The position numbers and the translations under genes were made by a program. The notes under the pieces were generated by a model. It saw only the letters and a program-made list of their open reading frames with translations. It was not told where the DNA came from and did not search any database. Below, in pieces: positions 43,183 through 52,018 of a stretch of 64,000 nt of DNA. This DNA comes from Cognatiyoonia koreensis. Its GTDB lineage: Bacteria > Pseudomonadota > Alphaproteobacteria > Rhodobacterales > Rhodobacteraceae. Location of the stretch: positions 806,001 to 870,000 of the forward strand of contig NZ_FOIZ01000002.1 of assembly GCF_900109295.1 (NCBI RefSeq), read 5' to 3'. The stretch's first letter is position 1. Each line of letters begins with the position of its first letter.

Positions 43183-43989
43183 CTATGCGCCGCCCAGGAA
43201 CTCATCCTTGAATCTTTTGTCTACACGTCTCAACTTTGCGATCTTTGCAGGAAGCGTCCACGGGCGCAGTAGGCTGTCCTTGTTGATCACATATTGCCGC
43301 AACATCGAGTTTGAATTGCTGTGCGAGTTCGGGTTGTTGACCATGTAGACCGCGCCATGAAAAGGGAGCGGTTCAAGCGGTTTACCAAGGTCTTCAAAAA
43401 GCTCGGTAATGCCGCCGTGTGCACCGAGCCAGGTCATGACGTATTTACGGAAGTTTTCGTCATCTTTTTCAGGCAGGGGATACAGATCTGCCCGCACGAT
43501 ATGACTGGACCCGCTGGTCTTGTGAAATCTGTCGATGGACATTGCAAAGGCACCATCAGGATCGATCCCATAACCCTTGTTCAAATACCAACCGTTCGGG
43601 CCACCGTTGTCGCGCACAAATTCTGTCAGATCGCGTGACACGAGGTCATCGTCATCCATCACCATGAAGTAACGGGAATCAGGAAACGCCTTTATCCCGG
43701 CCCAGACACGACGCCCCTTGTCGAACAGGAAGAAGTGTAGCGCTTCCTTGAAATCATGCTGCTTGAGTTCGTGCTGCGGGTTTGGCCCGAAATCGACCCA
43801 TGCCACCTCGAACCCTTGAGGCAGTTCGGGCAAAGGCGTCCCTGGATTGGCCACGATAACTGCGCGCCAGTTGTCACAGGTCTGTGCTGTATAGGATTTA
43901 AAGGTTTTGCGCAGAATCTGCACCTGCATATCGCGGTTACGCAGGTTGTCCGGATGGCGGATCGGAATAACGAACGTCAGATCTTTCAT
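43183..43989 (-). CDS. Glycosyltransferase (GT-A/family 2-like)
   Basis: A 268-residue soluble protein. KDLTFVIPIRHPDNLRNRDM at the start and YFMVMDDDDLVSRDLTEFV (about residues 104-123; DDD metal-binding) indicate a GT-A glycosyltransferase. The start at 43989 is chosen because AAGG precedes it at a good distance; an ATG four codons upstream lacks a site. The C-terminal half (SSHIVRADLYPLP, HGAVYMVNNPNSHSNSNS) is not typical of a well-known subfamily. Likely part of EPS repeat synthesis. Confidence 0.82.
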   Translation of the reverse strand: MKDLTFVIPIRHPDNLRNRDMQVQILRKTFKSYTAQTCDNWRAVIVANPGTPLPELPQGFEVAWVDFGPNPQHELKQHDFKEALHFFLFDKGRRVWAGIKAFPDSRYFMVMDDDDLVSRDLTEFVRDNGGPNGWYLNKGYGIDPDGAFAMSIDRFHKTSGSSHIVRADLYPLPEKDDENFRKYVMTWLGAHGGITELFEDLGKPLEPLPFHGAVYMVNNPNSHSNSNSMLRQYVINKDSLLRPWTLPAKIAKLRRVDKRFKDEFLGGA

Positions 43990-44092
43990 GGTCGCCTTCA
44001 TTCGATCAATTCAGCACTGCATTCGAAAGCATCAACAGGCGCTGTCATTTAACGGCGCGTTGCGCCAATATCCACTGTTCACGTGACACGGA

Positions 44093-44896
44093 CTAGCTAT
44101 TGATCTTGCGATAGACAAGGATCTGCGTCGATGCGAGGCCCGGCAGGATATTGAAACGGCTGATCACATCGTTGATACGCAGCAAGATGTTGCGCGTCCA
44201 ACCAGTCAAGCGTCGCTGGTGTTCGGTCGCCTCCGCAGCGCGGCGCGCAATCCGCTTGAATCCCAGCGTCGCCATGCGTTTGTCTAAATCGCGCAAGTTG
44301 AACCGTAACACCCAAAGACGTTCGCCATTCATGGTGTACCAGTTACCAGTCCCAAAATCTGTCTTTTCGCGATCCTTGAGGGGCTTTCCCATCACTGCAC
44401 GCAAGGCGCGTTCAACCATGAAGTCTGCCGATCCTTCCATGACAAGCTGCAACGCAAGGCTTCCCCCTGATTCGACCGCATCGGCAAGACTCTTCAAGGC
44501 CTCATCCACCTGTGGCACGTGAATGATTACGCCCCAGCTGAATACAAACCGGTATGGTTTTTCTGGGTGAAATTCGACCAGATTGGCCTGTCGGAAGGTT
44601 ATTTTGTCATCGACGCCGGCTGCTTTGGCGCGGTCGCGTGCATGAGACAGCATCGTTTCCGAGAGGTCGATAGCGTGAACGCGACAGCCGTAGTTGGCGG
44701 CGCGGATGGAATGGACACCGGGGCCGCAGCCAGCATCAAGCACCAGATCATCGGGCTTTGCACCCATCGCGTTCAGCATCCAGGGGATGGAACGGTCATA
44801 AAGTGCGATAGCCAAAGGCGGATAATAATCTTCGTCCCAATCGTTTACTGTTGCTTCTTGCTCAAAGACAGCGCCTTTTGGTTCAATCGCATTCAT
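44093..44896 (-). CDS. Class I SAM-dependent methyltransferase
   Basis: A 267-residue enzyme. The SAM-binding motif VLDAGCGPGVHSIRAA lies near residues 52-67, followed by VHAIDLSETMLSHARDRAKA, FRQANLVEF and FVFSWGVIIHVPQVDEALKS. The ATG at 44896 is taken; a TTG one codon upstream is possible. The C-terminus (LPGLASTQILVYRK) resembles methyltransferases found beside glycosyltransferases. It may methylate a sugar of the EPS; the substrate is unknown. Confidence 0.88.
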   Translation of the reverse strand: MNAIEPKGAVFEQEATVNDWDEDYYPPLAIALYDRSIPWMLNAMGAKPDDLVLDAGCGPGVHSIRAANYGCRVHAIDLSETMLSHARDRAKAAGVDDKITFRQANLVEFHPEKPYRFVFSWGVIIHVPQVDEALKSLADAVESGGSLALQLVMEGSADFMVERALRAVMGKPLKDREKTDFGTGNWYTMNGERLWVLRFNLRDLDKRMATLGFKRIARRAAEATEHQRRLTGWTRNILLRINDVISRFNILPGLASTQILVYRKINS

Positions 44897-45046
44897 CAAA
44901 AAAATGTCTCCAAAAGCTTCTGGGGCCGGGGCCTTTCGGCCGCGGCACCCAAACTATCTTCGTCAGTGAACCACAAAGCAAGCTGCGTTTCAAAAGTAGG
45001 CAATCAGAACGGTCCTTCCTGCGTGAAAGCGGGATCGTCGAACAGC

Positions 45047-47920
45047 CTAGTGTAGTTCCATATGATCCATTTCGGCATCGTCCATTTCGGCATGCTGAGA
45101 GAAATCGTCGGAAATAACAGGCTGGCCTTCCACGAGGGTTGCCCAAAGCTGAGCAGCATCAAAAGTCGGATCATCCGGTCCGCCAAGGTCTGCCTCTCCG
45201 TTGTGTTCTACATTGCGGAACCACCAGTTCCCGTCTTCTCCAAGTCCAGAGCCTTCCTGAACGAATACAGGGTGCTTTTCGACATAGATGTCACCTGACA
45301 AACGATCGGAAAAGTAAATGTCCACAACAAAATACTGCTCGCCGTCGCTGGTTGTGAAATATCCCTGTTCTTCAAGGATATTGAGAACATCGCGGGGTGA
45401 CAATTTAAACTCGTTCGGGCCATCCACAAAATCTGCTTCGCCCAGGCTATCGGACTTTACCCCTGTCAAATAAACAGGATTGCCACCTGCTGCGGTGTGG
45501 CTGTAGGTGAGCCTGTCGTCGAGTTCGATGTCCGGTGTCAACATTGGTAGATCATCGGAACTGATGATCGTATCAAGTTCGGGGTCGTAGTTCCGATAGT
45601 CTGTCTCGTTATCAATTAACGTCGCATCAATAACAGTGAAATTTGTCATTTCTTTTGGGAGTGGCTCGAGCAGCGTTTTTTCCAGATCGATTCCAAATTT
45701 GAAACCTTCGATCGTTGGATTGATAATCGTCAGATCGATCGTGTTGTTGCCGACGTCGATTCCGGCCCCTGGACCGCCCAGCATCTCGGAGAAATCGCGC
45801 GAGACCAGATCGAAGTCTTTCAGAATATAATGGCCGGTATAGGCAAGATCTGCACCCGTTTTCACATTCCATGCGGTGAAGTCGTCCATCACTGTGCTGA
45901 TCGCGTGATCCTGTGTGAACCATCCCTTTAAAACATAGACCCCGGCTTTGGATGCAAATGCTTCGTTGCCGTGAAATCCGAGTATGGGATGCGTGTCTGG
46001 TCTAACTGCATCATCATAGTGAAATGCAGCCTCAAGATCAGTGACGGATGCGTCATATGTCAGCATTGAGTCGTCAGCGAGAAAGCCCCGGTGGAAATAG
46101 ACAAATCCATTGTGAACGCTTGCAGCAACGTTGTCAGTTGATTCTATCATCCGGCCCTGGAACCAGAAACCATCACCGCTGCGCCCCATATCGAAGTCTT
46201 CGAGATTGGATGGACTTGCATTGATGCCTTTGGGATCTTGCCAGCTCATCCCTTTGGAAAAGATTGCGATGTTGTCAGACCATACGCCAGTTTCGTTCCC
46301 GCTTTCGGCGACATAACCTGCGCCAAACGTGTTGAAGCTGGCATTGTTATCGAGGATCGCGTGACTATCGTGGTGTACGTAACCCCATCCGGGCGAGCCG
46401 AACACGGCATTCCCTTCCAGAATCGCTGGCTGATCTTCGCTTTCAACACCTGCGCGGTGAATATGCAGAGAATAGCGACCTTTGACATTGCTGTCAGAGA
46501 GCACTTCGTCAAGGTCGCCAACATCGGACGCATCCGTTGATTTATCTGTCCGGCCAAGTTCGTGGAACTCGGCATAGCGCACTTCGACATCATCGTTATG
46601 CATGAACATGACATGTCCGCGCTCTGAAACCTCGGCAAAGTCTGCGTCTTCTGTCTCGAATGAGACGTTGCGAGTGTAGTTGGCTACAGAAGTCTTCAGA
46701 TCAGCGCGCGGGGTGTCGTGATCGAACTCCAACGGTTCATCAAAATGGATGGTATTGCCATCAATGGAGCTGATGACGCGAACTTCATCCTGTGAAGGAA
46801 TGTAGCCCACGGCGGGTTGCCAATCGTAATAGCCTTCGTAGGTGGTGCCAGCGATGACGATTGTATCGCCAACGGCCCAACCTGTCGGCGCTTCTGCAAA
46901 GGTCACGGACTTATCGCCAGCCATCGGATCTTCGATGACCTTTTCATGTGAGTCCTTTTCCGTCCCGTGGATGCTGACTTCGCCATGTGCGATTAAGCCG
47001 CGGCTGAGCAGCATTGGATCCCAGTCGACATTGATCGCGCCGTTGTTGGCGAAGATGATGTCGATATTCACGTCGGCGTCGACAGGGTTATCTTCTGTTC
47101 CCATCACTAGCTTACTGGTCGGCGAGGCGACAAATGTATCTACGACCAGCTTGCTGTCGGTGTCGGTTGCGAATTCAAGCTCACCGTCGACACGCAGCGT
47201 GAATATGCGCGCGTCGCTCTCAAAATCATAGTGGACGTGGACGCCTTCGGGGATTAGAACGCGGGAACCGTCACCAGGGATATTGCCCTGATACCACGTG
47301 TCGGGATCGTCCCAGTCACCATCCCGGACGGCGATGTGAGTCGCTTCGTCGCGCGGGACCAAGTCCAATGCAGCCAAATGCTCTTTGGCCATGCCGGAGT
47401 GGTCGCCATGCGCGTGCGCTTCGGGCGCAGACCGAACTGCTTGTACGAAGGCTTCGATCTCCTCGGGGGTGTCCCCAGACAAGGTGACTGACGGATGATC
47501 ATGATCTTCTTCAACAGGGTCATCGTGGTCGGGCTTTGGATTGTTTTTGCCATGCCCTTGACCCTTGTCATCAGGTTTGCCCGGTTTGTGGGGTTCGTCG
47601 TCTTCACTTTCTGGTTCGTTACCTTGATCAGGTTGAAGTGATTTCTTTCCGTGAACTGCTTTGGAACTCTTTATACCATTGTCTTGTGCAGCAGCGGTGG
47701 AGGCTGATTTGAAGTTTGTTTCGGTTCCGAAGATCCAGGAAACCGCGCCAAACATCATGCCGAGCAGAACTGACAGGCCCATTATTCGATCCAATCCATC
47801 AATATGTGCCCGTGCAAAACCCGAAAAGCGAGTGCCCCCGTCGCTTTTAAGGCTGATTTGCACAGACCGATTCATGTGGCGCGCCCACGGTTGCAGACGC
47901 TGTTCGCGCTCATACTTCAT
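45047..47920 (-). CDS. Membrane-anchored G8-domain beta-helix protein (CEMIP/TMEM2-like), copy 1
   Basis: A 957-residue protein. An N-terminal transmembrane anchor is near 46-65 (GLSVLLGMMFGAVSWIFG). An Asp/Lys/His/Pro-rich linker (71-145) follows, then the G8 domain from about 194 (AVRDGDWDDPDTWYQGNIPG, VHVHYDFESDARIFTLRVDG). Next is a right-handed beta-helix with GRYSLHIHRAG, SPGWGYVHHDSHAILDNNAS and GYVAESGNETGVWSDN. Animal CEMIP and TMEM2 have the same G8-plus-beta-helix order and bind or cleave hyaluronan; related H-x-H and E-x-G-x-E patterns are seen in them. Here it probably faces the periplasm or surface and acts on or binds the EPS. The second copy at 53730-57110 shares all these motifs but lacks the anchor. 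Function is inference from architecture. Confidence 0.85.
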   Translation of the reverse strand: MKYEREQRLQPWARHMNRSVQISLKSDGGTRFSGFARAHIDGLDRIMGLSVLLGMMFGAVSWIFGTETNFKSASTAAAQDNGIKSSKAVHGKKSLQPDQGNEPESEDDEPHKPGKPDDKGQGHGKNNPKPDHDDPVEEDHDHPSVTLSGDTPEEIEAFVQAVRSAPEAHAHGDHSGMAKEHLAALDLVPRDEATHIAVRDGDWDDPDTWYQGNIPGDGSRVLIPEGVHVHYDFESDARIFTLRVDGELEFATDTDSKLVVDTFVASPTSKLVMGTEDNPVDADVNIDIIFANNGAINVDWDPMLLSRGLIAHGEVSIHGTEKDSHEKVIEDPMAGDKSVTFAEAPTGWAVGDTIVIAGTTYEGYYDWQPAVGYIPSQDEVRVISSIDGNTIHFDEPLEFDHDTPRADLKTSVANYTRNVSFETEDADFAEVSERGHVMFMHNDDVEVRYAEFHELGRTDKSTDASDVGDLDEVLSDSNVKGRYSLHIHRAGVESEDQPAILEGNAVFGSPGWGYVHHDSHAILDNNASFNTFGAGYVAESGNETGVWSDNIAIFSKGMSWQDPKGINASPSNLEDFDMGRSGDGFWFQGRMIESTDNVAASVHNGFVYFHRGFLADDSMLTYDASVTDLEAAFHYDDAVRPDTHPILGFHGNEAFASKAGVYVLKGWFTQDHAISTVMDDFTAWNVKTGADLAYTGHYILKDFDLVSRDFSEMLGGPGAGIDVGNNTIDLTIINPTIEGFKFGIDLEKTLLEPLPKEMTNFTVIDATLIDNETDYRNYDPELDTIISSDDLPMLTPDIELDDRLTYSHTAAGGNPVYLTGVKSDSLGEADFVDGPNEFKLSPRDVLNILEEQGYFTTSDGEQYFVVDIYFSDRLSGDIYVEKHPVFVQEGSGLGEDGNWWFRNVEHNGEADLGGPDDPTFDAAQLWATLVEGQPVISDDFSQHAEMDDAEMDHMELH

Positions 47921-48339
47921 TAACTAACAAGCAAAAAAATGCGGAAATCGTGATGAAAGTAAGGCACGCAGACTTAAGCAAACAACTCGTGAATTCGCGC
48001 TGAGGCTGGTCATGGATTCGTTTCTCAAACGCAACCCGACAGGCGCGAATTATCCAGAATCACACAAATCTTAGTGGATTCTTGCCGATCCATCCGCGAG
48101 ATGTTGCGCACATCGCAGCAGCCACAATCCAATGGCGGTTCACCGTTTTGCAAATTGCGCGGAATCCCGCACATGCGTATGATGACTGCCACTTCACAAA
48201 AACTGCACATTTCGTGCGAACAAAAAGTCGATCTTCACGATACACCACCACTCTAGTCAATTTGTCACTGACACCCATAACCGGTTTAAGTTAATGAAGC
48301 CTTGGCAACAGGGCGTGTACTGTCGAAAGGTAAGACATC
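47921..48339. promoter_or_regulatory. Divergent gap between G8 copy 1 and the WecG-type gene
   Basis: 419 bases with no gene I can support. AGAATC (48057-48062) and GATTCT (48076-48081) form an imperfectly spaced inverted repeat. TTCGTGCGAA near 48211 is a short palindrome. AT-rich stretches near 47925-47995 and 48270-48300 are the likely promoter areas for the two divergent genes. Short ORFs here (about 60-70 codons) have no recognisable features. Confidence 0.3.
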
Positions 48340-49116
48340 ATGATGGTCTGGAGCCAGAGTGAGCATGGAGACATTAAGGTCACGACCTCTAATCAGGCCA
48401 GTCTGCTAGCTGATCTGGTGGCCCGCTTTGATGCGGGTGTAGGTTTCTCCGTTGCCACGCTGAACCTTGATCACGTGGTAAAGCTGCGGCGTGACGCCGC
48501 TTTTCGGCAAGCGTATTCACAACACACCCATGTGACGGCGGATGGCAATCCGATTGTCTGGCTATCGCGACTGGCGGGACAGGACGTGTCCTTGATCCCG
48601 GGTTCAGAATTAATCACCCCTCTTGCCGCTTTGGCCGCAACCCATGGTGTGCCGGTAGCTCTGTACGGGTCTGATGAATGCTCGCTTTCGCAGGCCGCTG
48701 CGGCATTGAGACAGGAACACCCAACTCTTGAGGTCGCATTCTGCAAATCGCCTGATATGGGTTTCGATCCGGATGGTCCGATTGCGACGGCCGATATGAA
48801 AGATCTGAACGCGTCAGGTGCAGGGCTTTGTTTTATCGCACTTGGTGCACCCAAGCAGGAACGGTTGGCCGCCCGCGCACAAAAGCTGCATCCCCATATC
48901 GGGTTTGTTTCAATCGGCGCAGGCCTGAATTTCATCAGCGGATCTGAAAAGAGGGCACCAAGATGGGTGCAAGCGATTGCGGCTGAATGGCTGTGGCGCA
49001 TGATGTCCAACCCAGAACGCCTTGCCGGGCGTTATGCCGCCTGCATTCTGGCTTTGCCGCGTCTGACGGTCCGTGCAATTTCTGCAAGGTTCAGCACAAA
49101 GAGCATCTTGCCATGA
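48340..49116 (+). CDS. WecG/TagA/CpsF family glycosyltransferase
   Basis: A 258-residue enzyme with the family signatures THVTADGNPIVWLSRLAG, SLIPGSELITPLA, FIALGAPKQERLAARAQKLH and GAGLNFISGSEKRAPRWVQ followed by AEWLWRMMSNPERLAGRY. This family transfers N-acetylmannosaminuronic acid, N-acetylmannosamine or glucose to a lipid-linked sugar. AAAGG lies 9 bases before the ATG. It heads a three-gene, ATGA-coupled operon with the polymerase-like membrane protein and a GT2. It likely adds the second or terminal sugar of the repeat unit. Confidence 0.93.
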   Translation: MMVWSQSEHGDIKVTTSNQASLLADLVARFDAGVGFSVATLNLDHVVKLRRDAAFRQAYSQHTHVTADGNPIVWLSRLAGQDVSLIPGSELITPLAALAATHGVPVALYGSDECSLSQAAAALRQEHPTLEVAFCKSPDMGFDPDGPIATADMKDLNASGAGLCFIALGAPKQERLAARAQKLHPHIGFVSIGAGLNFISGSEKRAPRWVQAIAAEWLWRMMSNPERLAGRYAACILALPRLTVRAISARFSTKSILP

Positions 49117-50624
49117 TAGGTTGGATCGCTCTTTCGGTTTGGCCTGTTATCGGGATCATTCTGTTCAACAAGTTAAAATTGCCGGCGGCCATTTGTAGCA
49201 CAATTTTTGGGGGGTTTCTTCTGTTGCCTGAGAGGATTGGCTTGGACCTTCCTGTTCTGCCAACGCTCGATAAGCATTCAATCCCAGTTGTGACAGCATT
49301 GATAATGACGTCCATTGTCCTGCTAAGGCCAAGACAATGGACGCACACGAACCCTGGCTGGGTTCCTCGAAGTATAGTGGTCCTTGCATTCATTGTGCTG
49401 CTTTTCATCGGCACCTTCGGCACAGTACTAACCAACCAAGACCCGCTAGTATACGGTTCGCGATACCTCTCGGGGATGAAGCTTTACGACGGCTTTTCAT
49501 TTTCTCTAAGTATAGTTATTACCCTCATTCCGCTAATCATCGCACGAAAAGCACTTGCGAGTCCGCAAGCGCAAAGAACCTTGCTTATAGCACTTGCAGT
49601 TTCAGCCCTCGCGTATAGTGCGCCGGCTCTCTGGGAGATACGCATGTCCCCCCAGTTGCACAGGCAGATTTATGGATTTTTTCAGCATTCGTTTAACCAA
49701 CAGATCCGTGCTGGTGGCTTTCGGTCGATGGTGTTCCTCAGTCACGGCCTGACGTTATCGATGTTCTTTTGCCTCGCCATTCTAGCTTCAGCGGCGTTAG
49801 CACGGACGAGCGGTCCGGCCAAACGGATCAGGTGGTGGGCGTTGGTTGGGTTCTTAACTGTTGTCTTGATCCTAAACAAAACCCTAGGTGCTTTGGCCAT
49901 TACGCTTCTGGTTCTACCGCTCATGATCTTACTGCGCGCCCGCGCTCAATTGCTTGTCGCGGCCTGCATCGCGGGCATTGTCATGACATACCCGTTACTC
50001 CGCGCTGCAAACGTTATACCTGTGGACCGCGTGGTCGCGCTCGCCGAGAGTATTGATCCCGCCCGCGCCAGTTCGCTCAGTTTCAGATTGAGAAACGAAG
50101 ATATCCTGCTGGAAAAGGCGCGTGAACGACCGTTCTTTGGTTGGGGGGGATGGAGCAGGAACCGAGTATACAATGATGCAGGTCGTGATCTTTCTGTTAC
50201 CGATGGAGTATGGGTCATTCACTTCGGAGTCGGGGGCTGGTTCCGATACATTGGCTTCTTTGGCTTGCTCTGCTGGCCGATCATCGCCCTGTTCATTTCG
50301 AAAAGGGACCGACTTGATCCGTATTCTGCTGCTCTTGCCCTAATACTGGCAGCTAAGCTTCTCGATATGATTCCAAATGCGGGGAGTGATCCTTATGTTT
50401 GGTTGATTGTTGGATCGCTGATTGGTCGGTTAGAACTTGCGTCCTTAAAAACCGGAACATCAAAGCAGGATCCGGACGTAGCGCCAAATTCAAAACCGCA
50501 ATACCGGCGCAAATTGACCGAACCGCCAGAGGGCGAGCCAGACAGTTCTGCTGAAACGCCAGTGACGCGCGACATTAGCTATACGCGGGCCAAGACAATA
50601 CGACATCGGCGCACATCCTCATGA
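49113..50624 (+). CDS. O-antigen/EPS polymerase-like membrane protein (Wzy/WaaL-like)
   Basis: A 503-residue protein with about 11-12 predicted helices (WIALSVWPVIGIILFNKLKL at the N-terminus). A large periplasmic loop near residues 300-370 contains RNEDILLEKARERPFFGWGG WSRNRVYNDAGRDLS, a pattern seen in O-antigen ligase/polymerase proteins (E-x-P-F-x-G-x-G). The C-terminal 50 residues are polar and charged. The start at 49113 is set by ATGA coupling to the WecG-type gene. Its codon use and base composition look more AT-rich than its neighbours (49130-49700), as often seen for polymerase genes. Likely polymerises repeat units; ligase is an alternative. Confidence 0.8.
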   Translation: MIGWIALSVWPVIGIILFNKLKLPAAICSTIFGGFLLLPERIGLDLPVLPTLDKHSIPVVTALIMTSIVLLRPRQWTHTNPGWVPRSIVVLAFIVLLFIGTFGTVLTNQDPLVYGSRYLSGMKLYDGFSFSLSIVITLIPLIIARKALASPQAQRTLLIALAVSALAYSAPALWEIRMSPQLHRQIYGFFQHSFNQQIRAGGFRSMVFLSHGLTLSMFFCLAILASAALARTSGPAKRIRWWALVGFLTVVLILNKTLGALAITLLVLPLMILLRARAQLLVAACIAGIVMTYPLLRAANVIPVDRVVALAESIDPARASSLSFRLRNEDILLEKARERPFFGWGGWSRNRVYNDAGRDLSVTDGVWVIHFGVGGWFRYIGFFGLLCWPIIALFISKRDRLDPYSAALALILAAKLLDMIPNAGSDPYVWLIVGSLIGRLELASLKTGTSKQDPDVAPNSKPQYRRKLTEPPEGEPDSSAETPVTRDISYTRAKTIRHRRTSS

Positions 50625-51625
50625 AACTGACTTCACCTTCCGGCGAGTGGATTGCCGTTGTTGTGGTCAATTATGGGACTGCTGAACTTACGATCACAGC
50701 CACCAATTCAGTGTTGGAACGTGCGCGTGATGGCAGGGAGGTCAGGGTTATCGTCGTCGATAATGCCTCCCCGCACGATGATGCTGCCACGTTGACGGCG
50801 GCTCATCAAAACTGGAACTGGCAGGACCGCGTCAGCCTCTGTCTGGAGACCGAAAACCACGGGTTCGGGCGCGGCAACAACGTAGCCTTACGCGCGCTTC
50901 AAAACTTGGAAACGCCGCCGTCGAAGGTTCTTCTGCTCAATCCGGATGCGTCGCTCCACAATAACGCGATTGATATGCTTGCAAATACATTGGATGCACA
51001 TCCGTCGGCTGCTGCCGCGGGTGCGGCGGTTTTACGAGAGGATCTAACTCCGACCACGTCCGCGTTCCGTTTTCCATGCTGGCGCAGCGAATTGGCACGT
51101 ATCCTGTCCTTTGGTCCCATAGACCGCATGCTGTCAAACCACTTGGTTGCGATGCCAAAAGATACCCCCGGCGGGCTTGTCGATTGGGTAAGCGGTGCGG
51201 CGGTCATGTTTGACTTCTCGGCGATGTCAGATGTCAATTTTTTCGATCCAATTTTCTTCTTATATTATGAAGAAGTCGACCTCATGCGACGTCTGGGGAC
51301 GGCCGGCCGATCCATCATCTTTGTGCCAGAGGCGCAGGTTCTGCATGCTGAAGGTACTGCGACAGGCCAGTTTGCATCAGCGCAGGACCGTCAGCGTGAT
51401 CCCTGGTATCTCTATGAATCATGGGCGCATTATTTTGAGCGTGCTTACGGGCGGCCGAAGGCTGCGATGATAGCGCTTTCATTGTGGCCGATGGCGGTGC
51501 TTCACATTGTGCATCGGCGGTGTCGAGGCAAGCAGCCAACACTGCCCAAAAGTTTCTTCAGAGATCACTTTACGCACGTTCTGCGACCACTTTTTCTTGG
51601 ACCGCACGCGTACCGCCAAACATAG
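50621..51625 (+). CDS. Glycosyltransferase family 2 (rhamnosyltransferase-like)
   Basis: A 334-residue GT-A enzyme. It begins WIAVVVVNYGTAELTITATN and has VRVIVVDNASPHDDAATLTA, LETENHGFGRGNNVALRAL and VLLLNPDASLHNNAIDMLA, the WbbL-like subfamily pattern; FFLYYEEVDLMRRLGTAGRS is the conserved C-terminal acidic motif. The start overlaps the polymerase stop (ATGA). It ends in a short hydrophobic C-terminal stretch (ALSLWPMAVLHIVHRRC) near residue 300. Donor may be dTDP-rhamnose by family; not provable here. Confidence 0.9.
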   Translation: MKLTSPSGEWIAVVVVNYGTAELTITATNSVLERARDGREVRVIVVDNASPHDDAATLTAAHQNWNWQDRVSLCLETENHGFGRGNNVALRALQNLETPPSKVLLLNPDASLHNNAIDMLANTLDAHPSAAAAGAAVLREDLTPTTSAFRFPCWRSELARILSFGPIDRMLSNHLVAMPKDTPGGLVDWVSGAAVMFDFSAMSDVNFFDPIFFLYYEEVDLMRRLGTAGRSIIFVPEAQVLHAEGTATGQFASAQDRQRDPWYLYESWAHYFERAYGRPKAAMIALSLWPMAVLHIVHRRCRGKQPTLPKSFFRDHFTHVLRPLFLGPHAYRQT

Positions 51626-51763
51626 CCGAAACCCAGAAATTTTGAGCTTGAACGGCACACGCAACGCCTGCGCGCGATAGCTTTGCGACTTCGCAAGAGG
51701 TTTATCCAAGAATGCCCTCGATTGTTCCTGCGCCACTCAGCGCATAACTGACGAGGCTCCCAT

Positions 51764-52018
51764 ATGGATGAATTTTCGACCCACAGTCCCGGTTTGACTA
51801 CGCCTGCAACACGGCATTACCTAATTGTTCCCGATGACAACGCAGACCTCGCGATCAGACCCCGGGTTATCTATTGCCAGGTCGCCGGTGACATCGTGGT
51901 GCAAGATATACACGGGACCGTCCTGACCTATAGCCTTCTAGCGGGTGACCAACTTAGCTTGCGCGGCGTGCGTGTTTTGAGCACCGGCACAAGTGGCACA
52001 TTCTATGGTTGGTCCTGA
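51764..52018 (+). CDS. Small protein resembling GTA/phage spike-base protein (RCAP_rcc01079 family)
   Basis: An 84-residue protein. The core reads HYLIVPDDNADLAIRPRVIY, CQVAGDIVVQDIHGTV and LSLRGVRVLSTGTSGTFYGW. This looks like the family of small beta proteins named after Rhodobacter capsulatus rcc01079, which forms the base of the head spikes of its gene transfer agent (typical pattern: PxDxADL, RxxYV, GxVxV, VTRVLATGT). The RcGTA spikes bind capsule. Here the gene starts a three-gene, one-base-overlap operon with a lectin-like and a G8 protein, inside an EPS cluster and with no phage head or tail genes nearby. The match is by eye and moderately sure. It could alternatively anchor the following large proteins on an EPS-related structure. 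Confidence 0.6.
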   Translation: MDEFSTHSPGLTTPATRHYLIVPDDNADLAIRPRVIYCQVAGDIVVQDIHGTVLTYSLLAGDQLSLRGVRVLSTGTSGTFYGWS

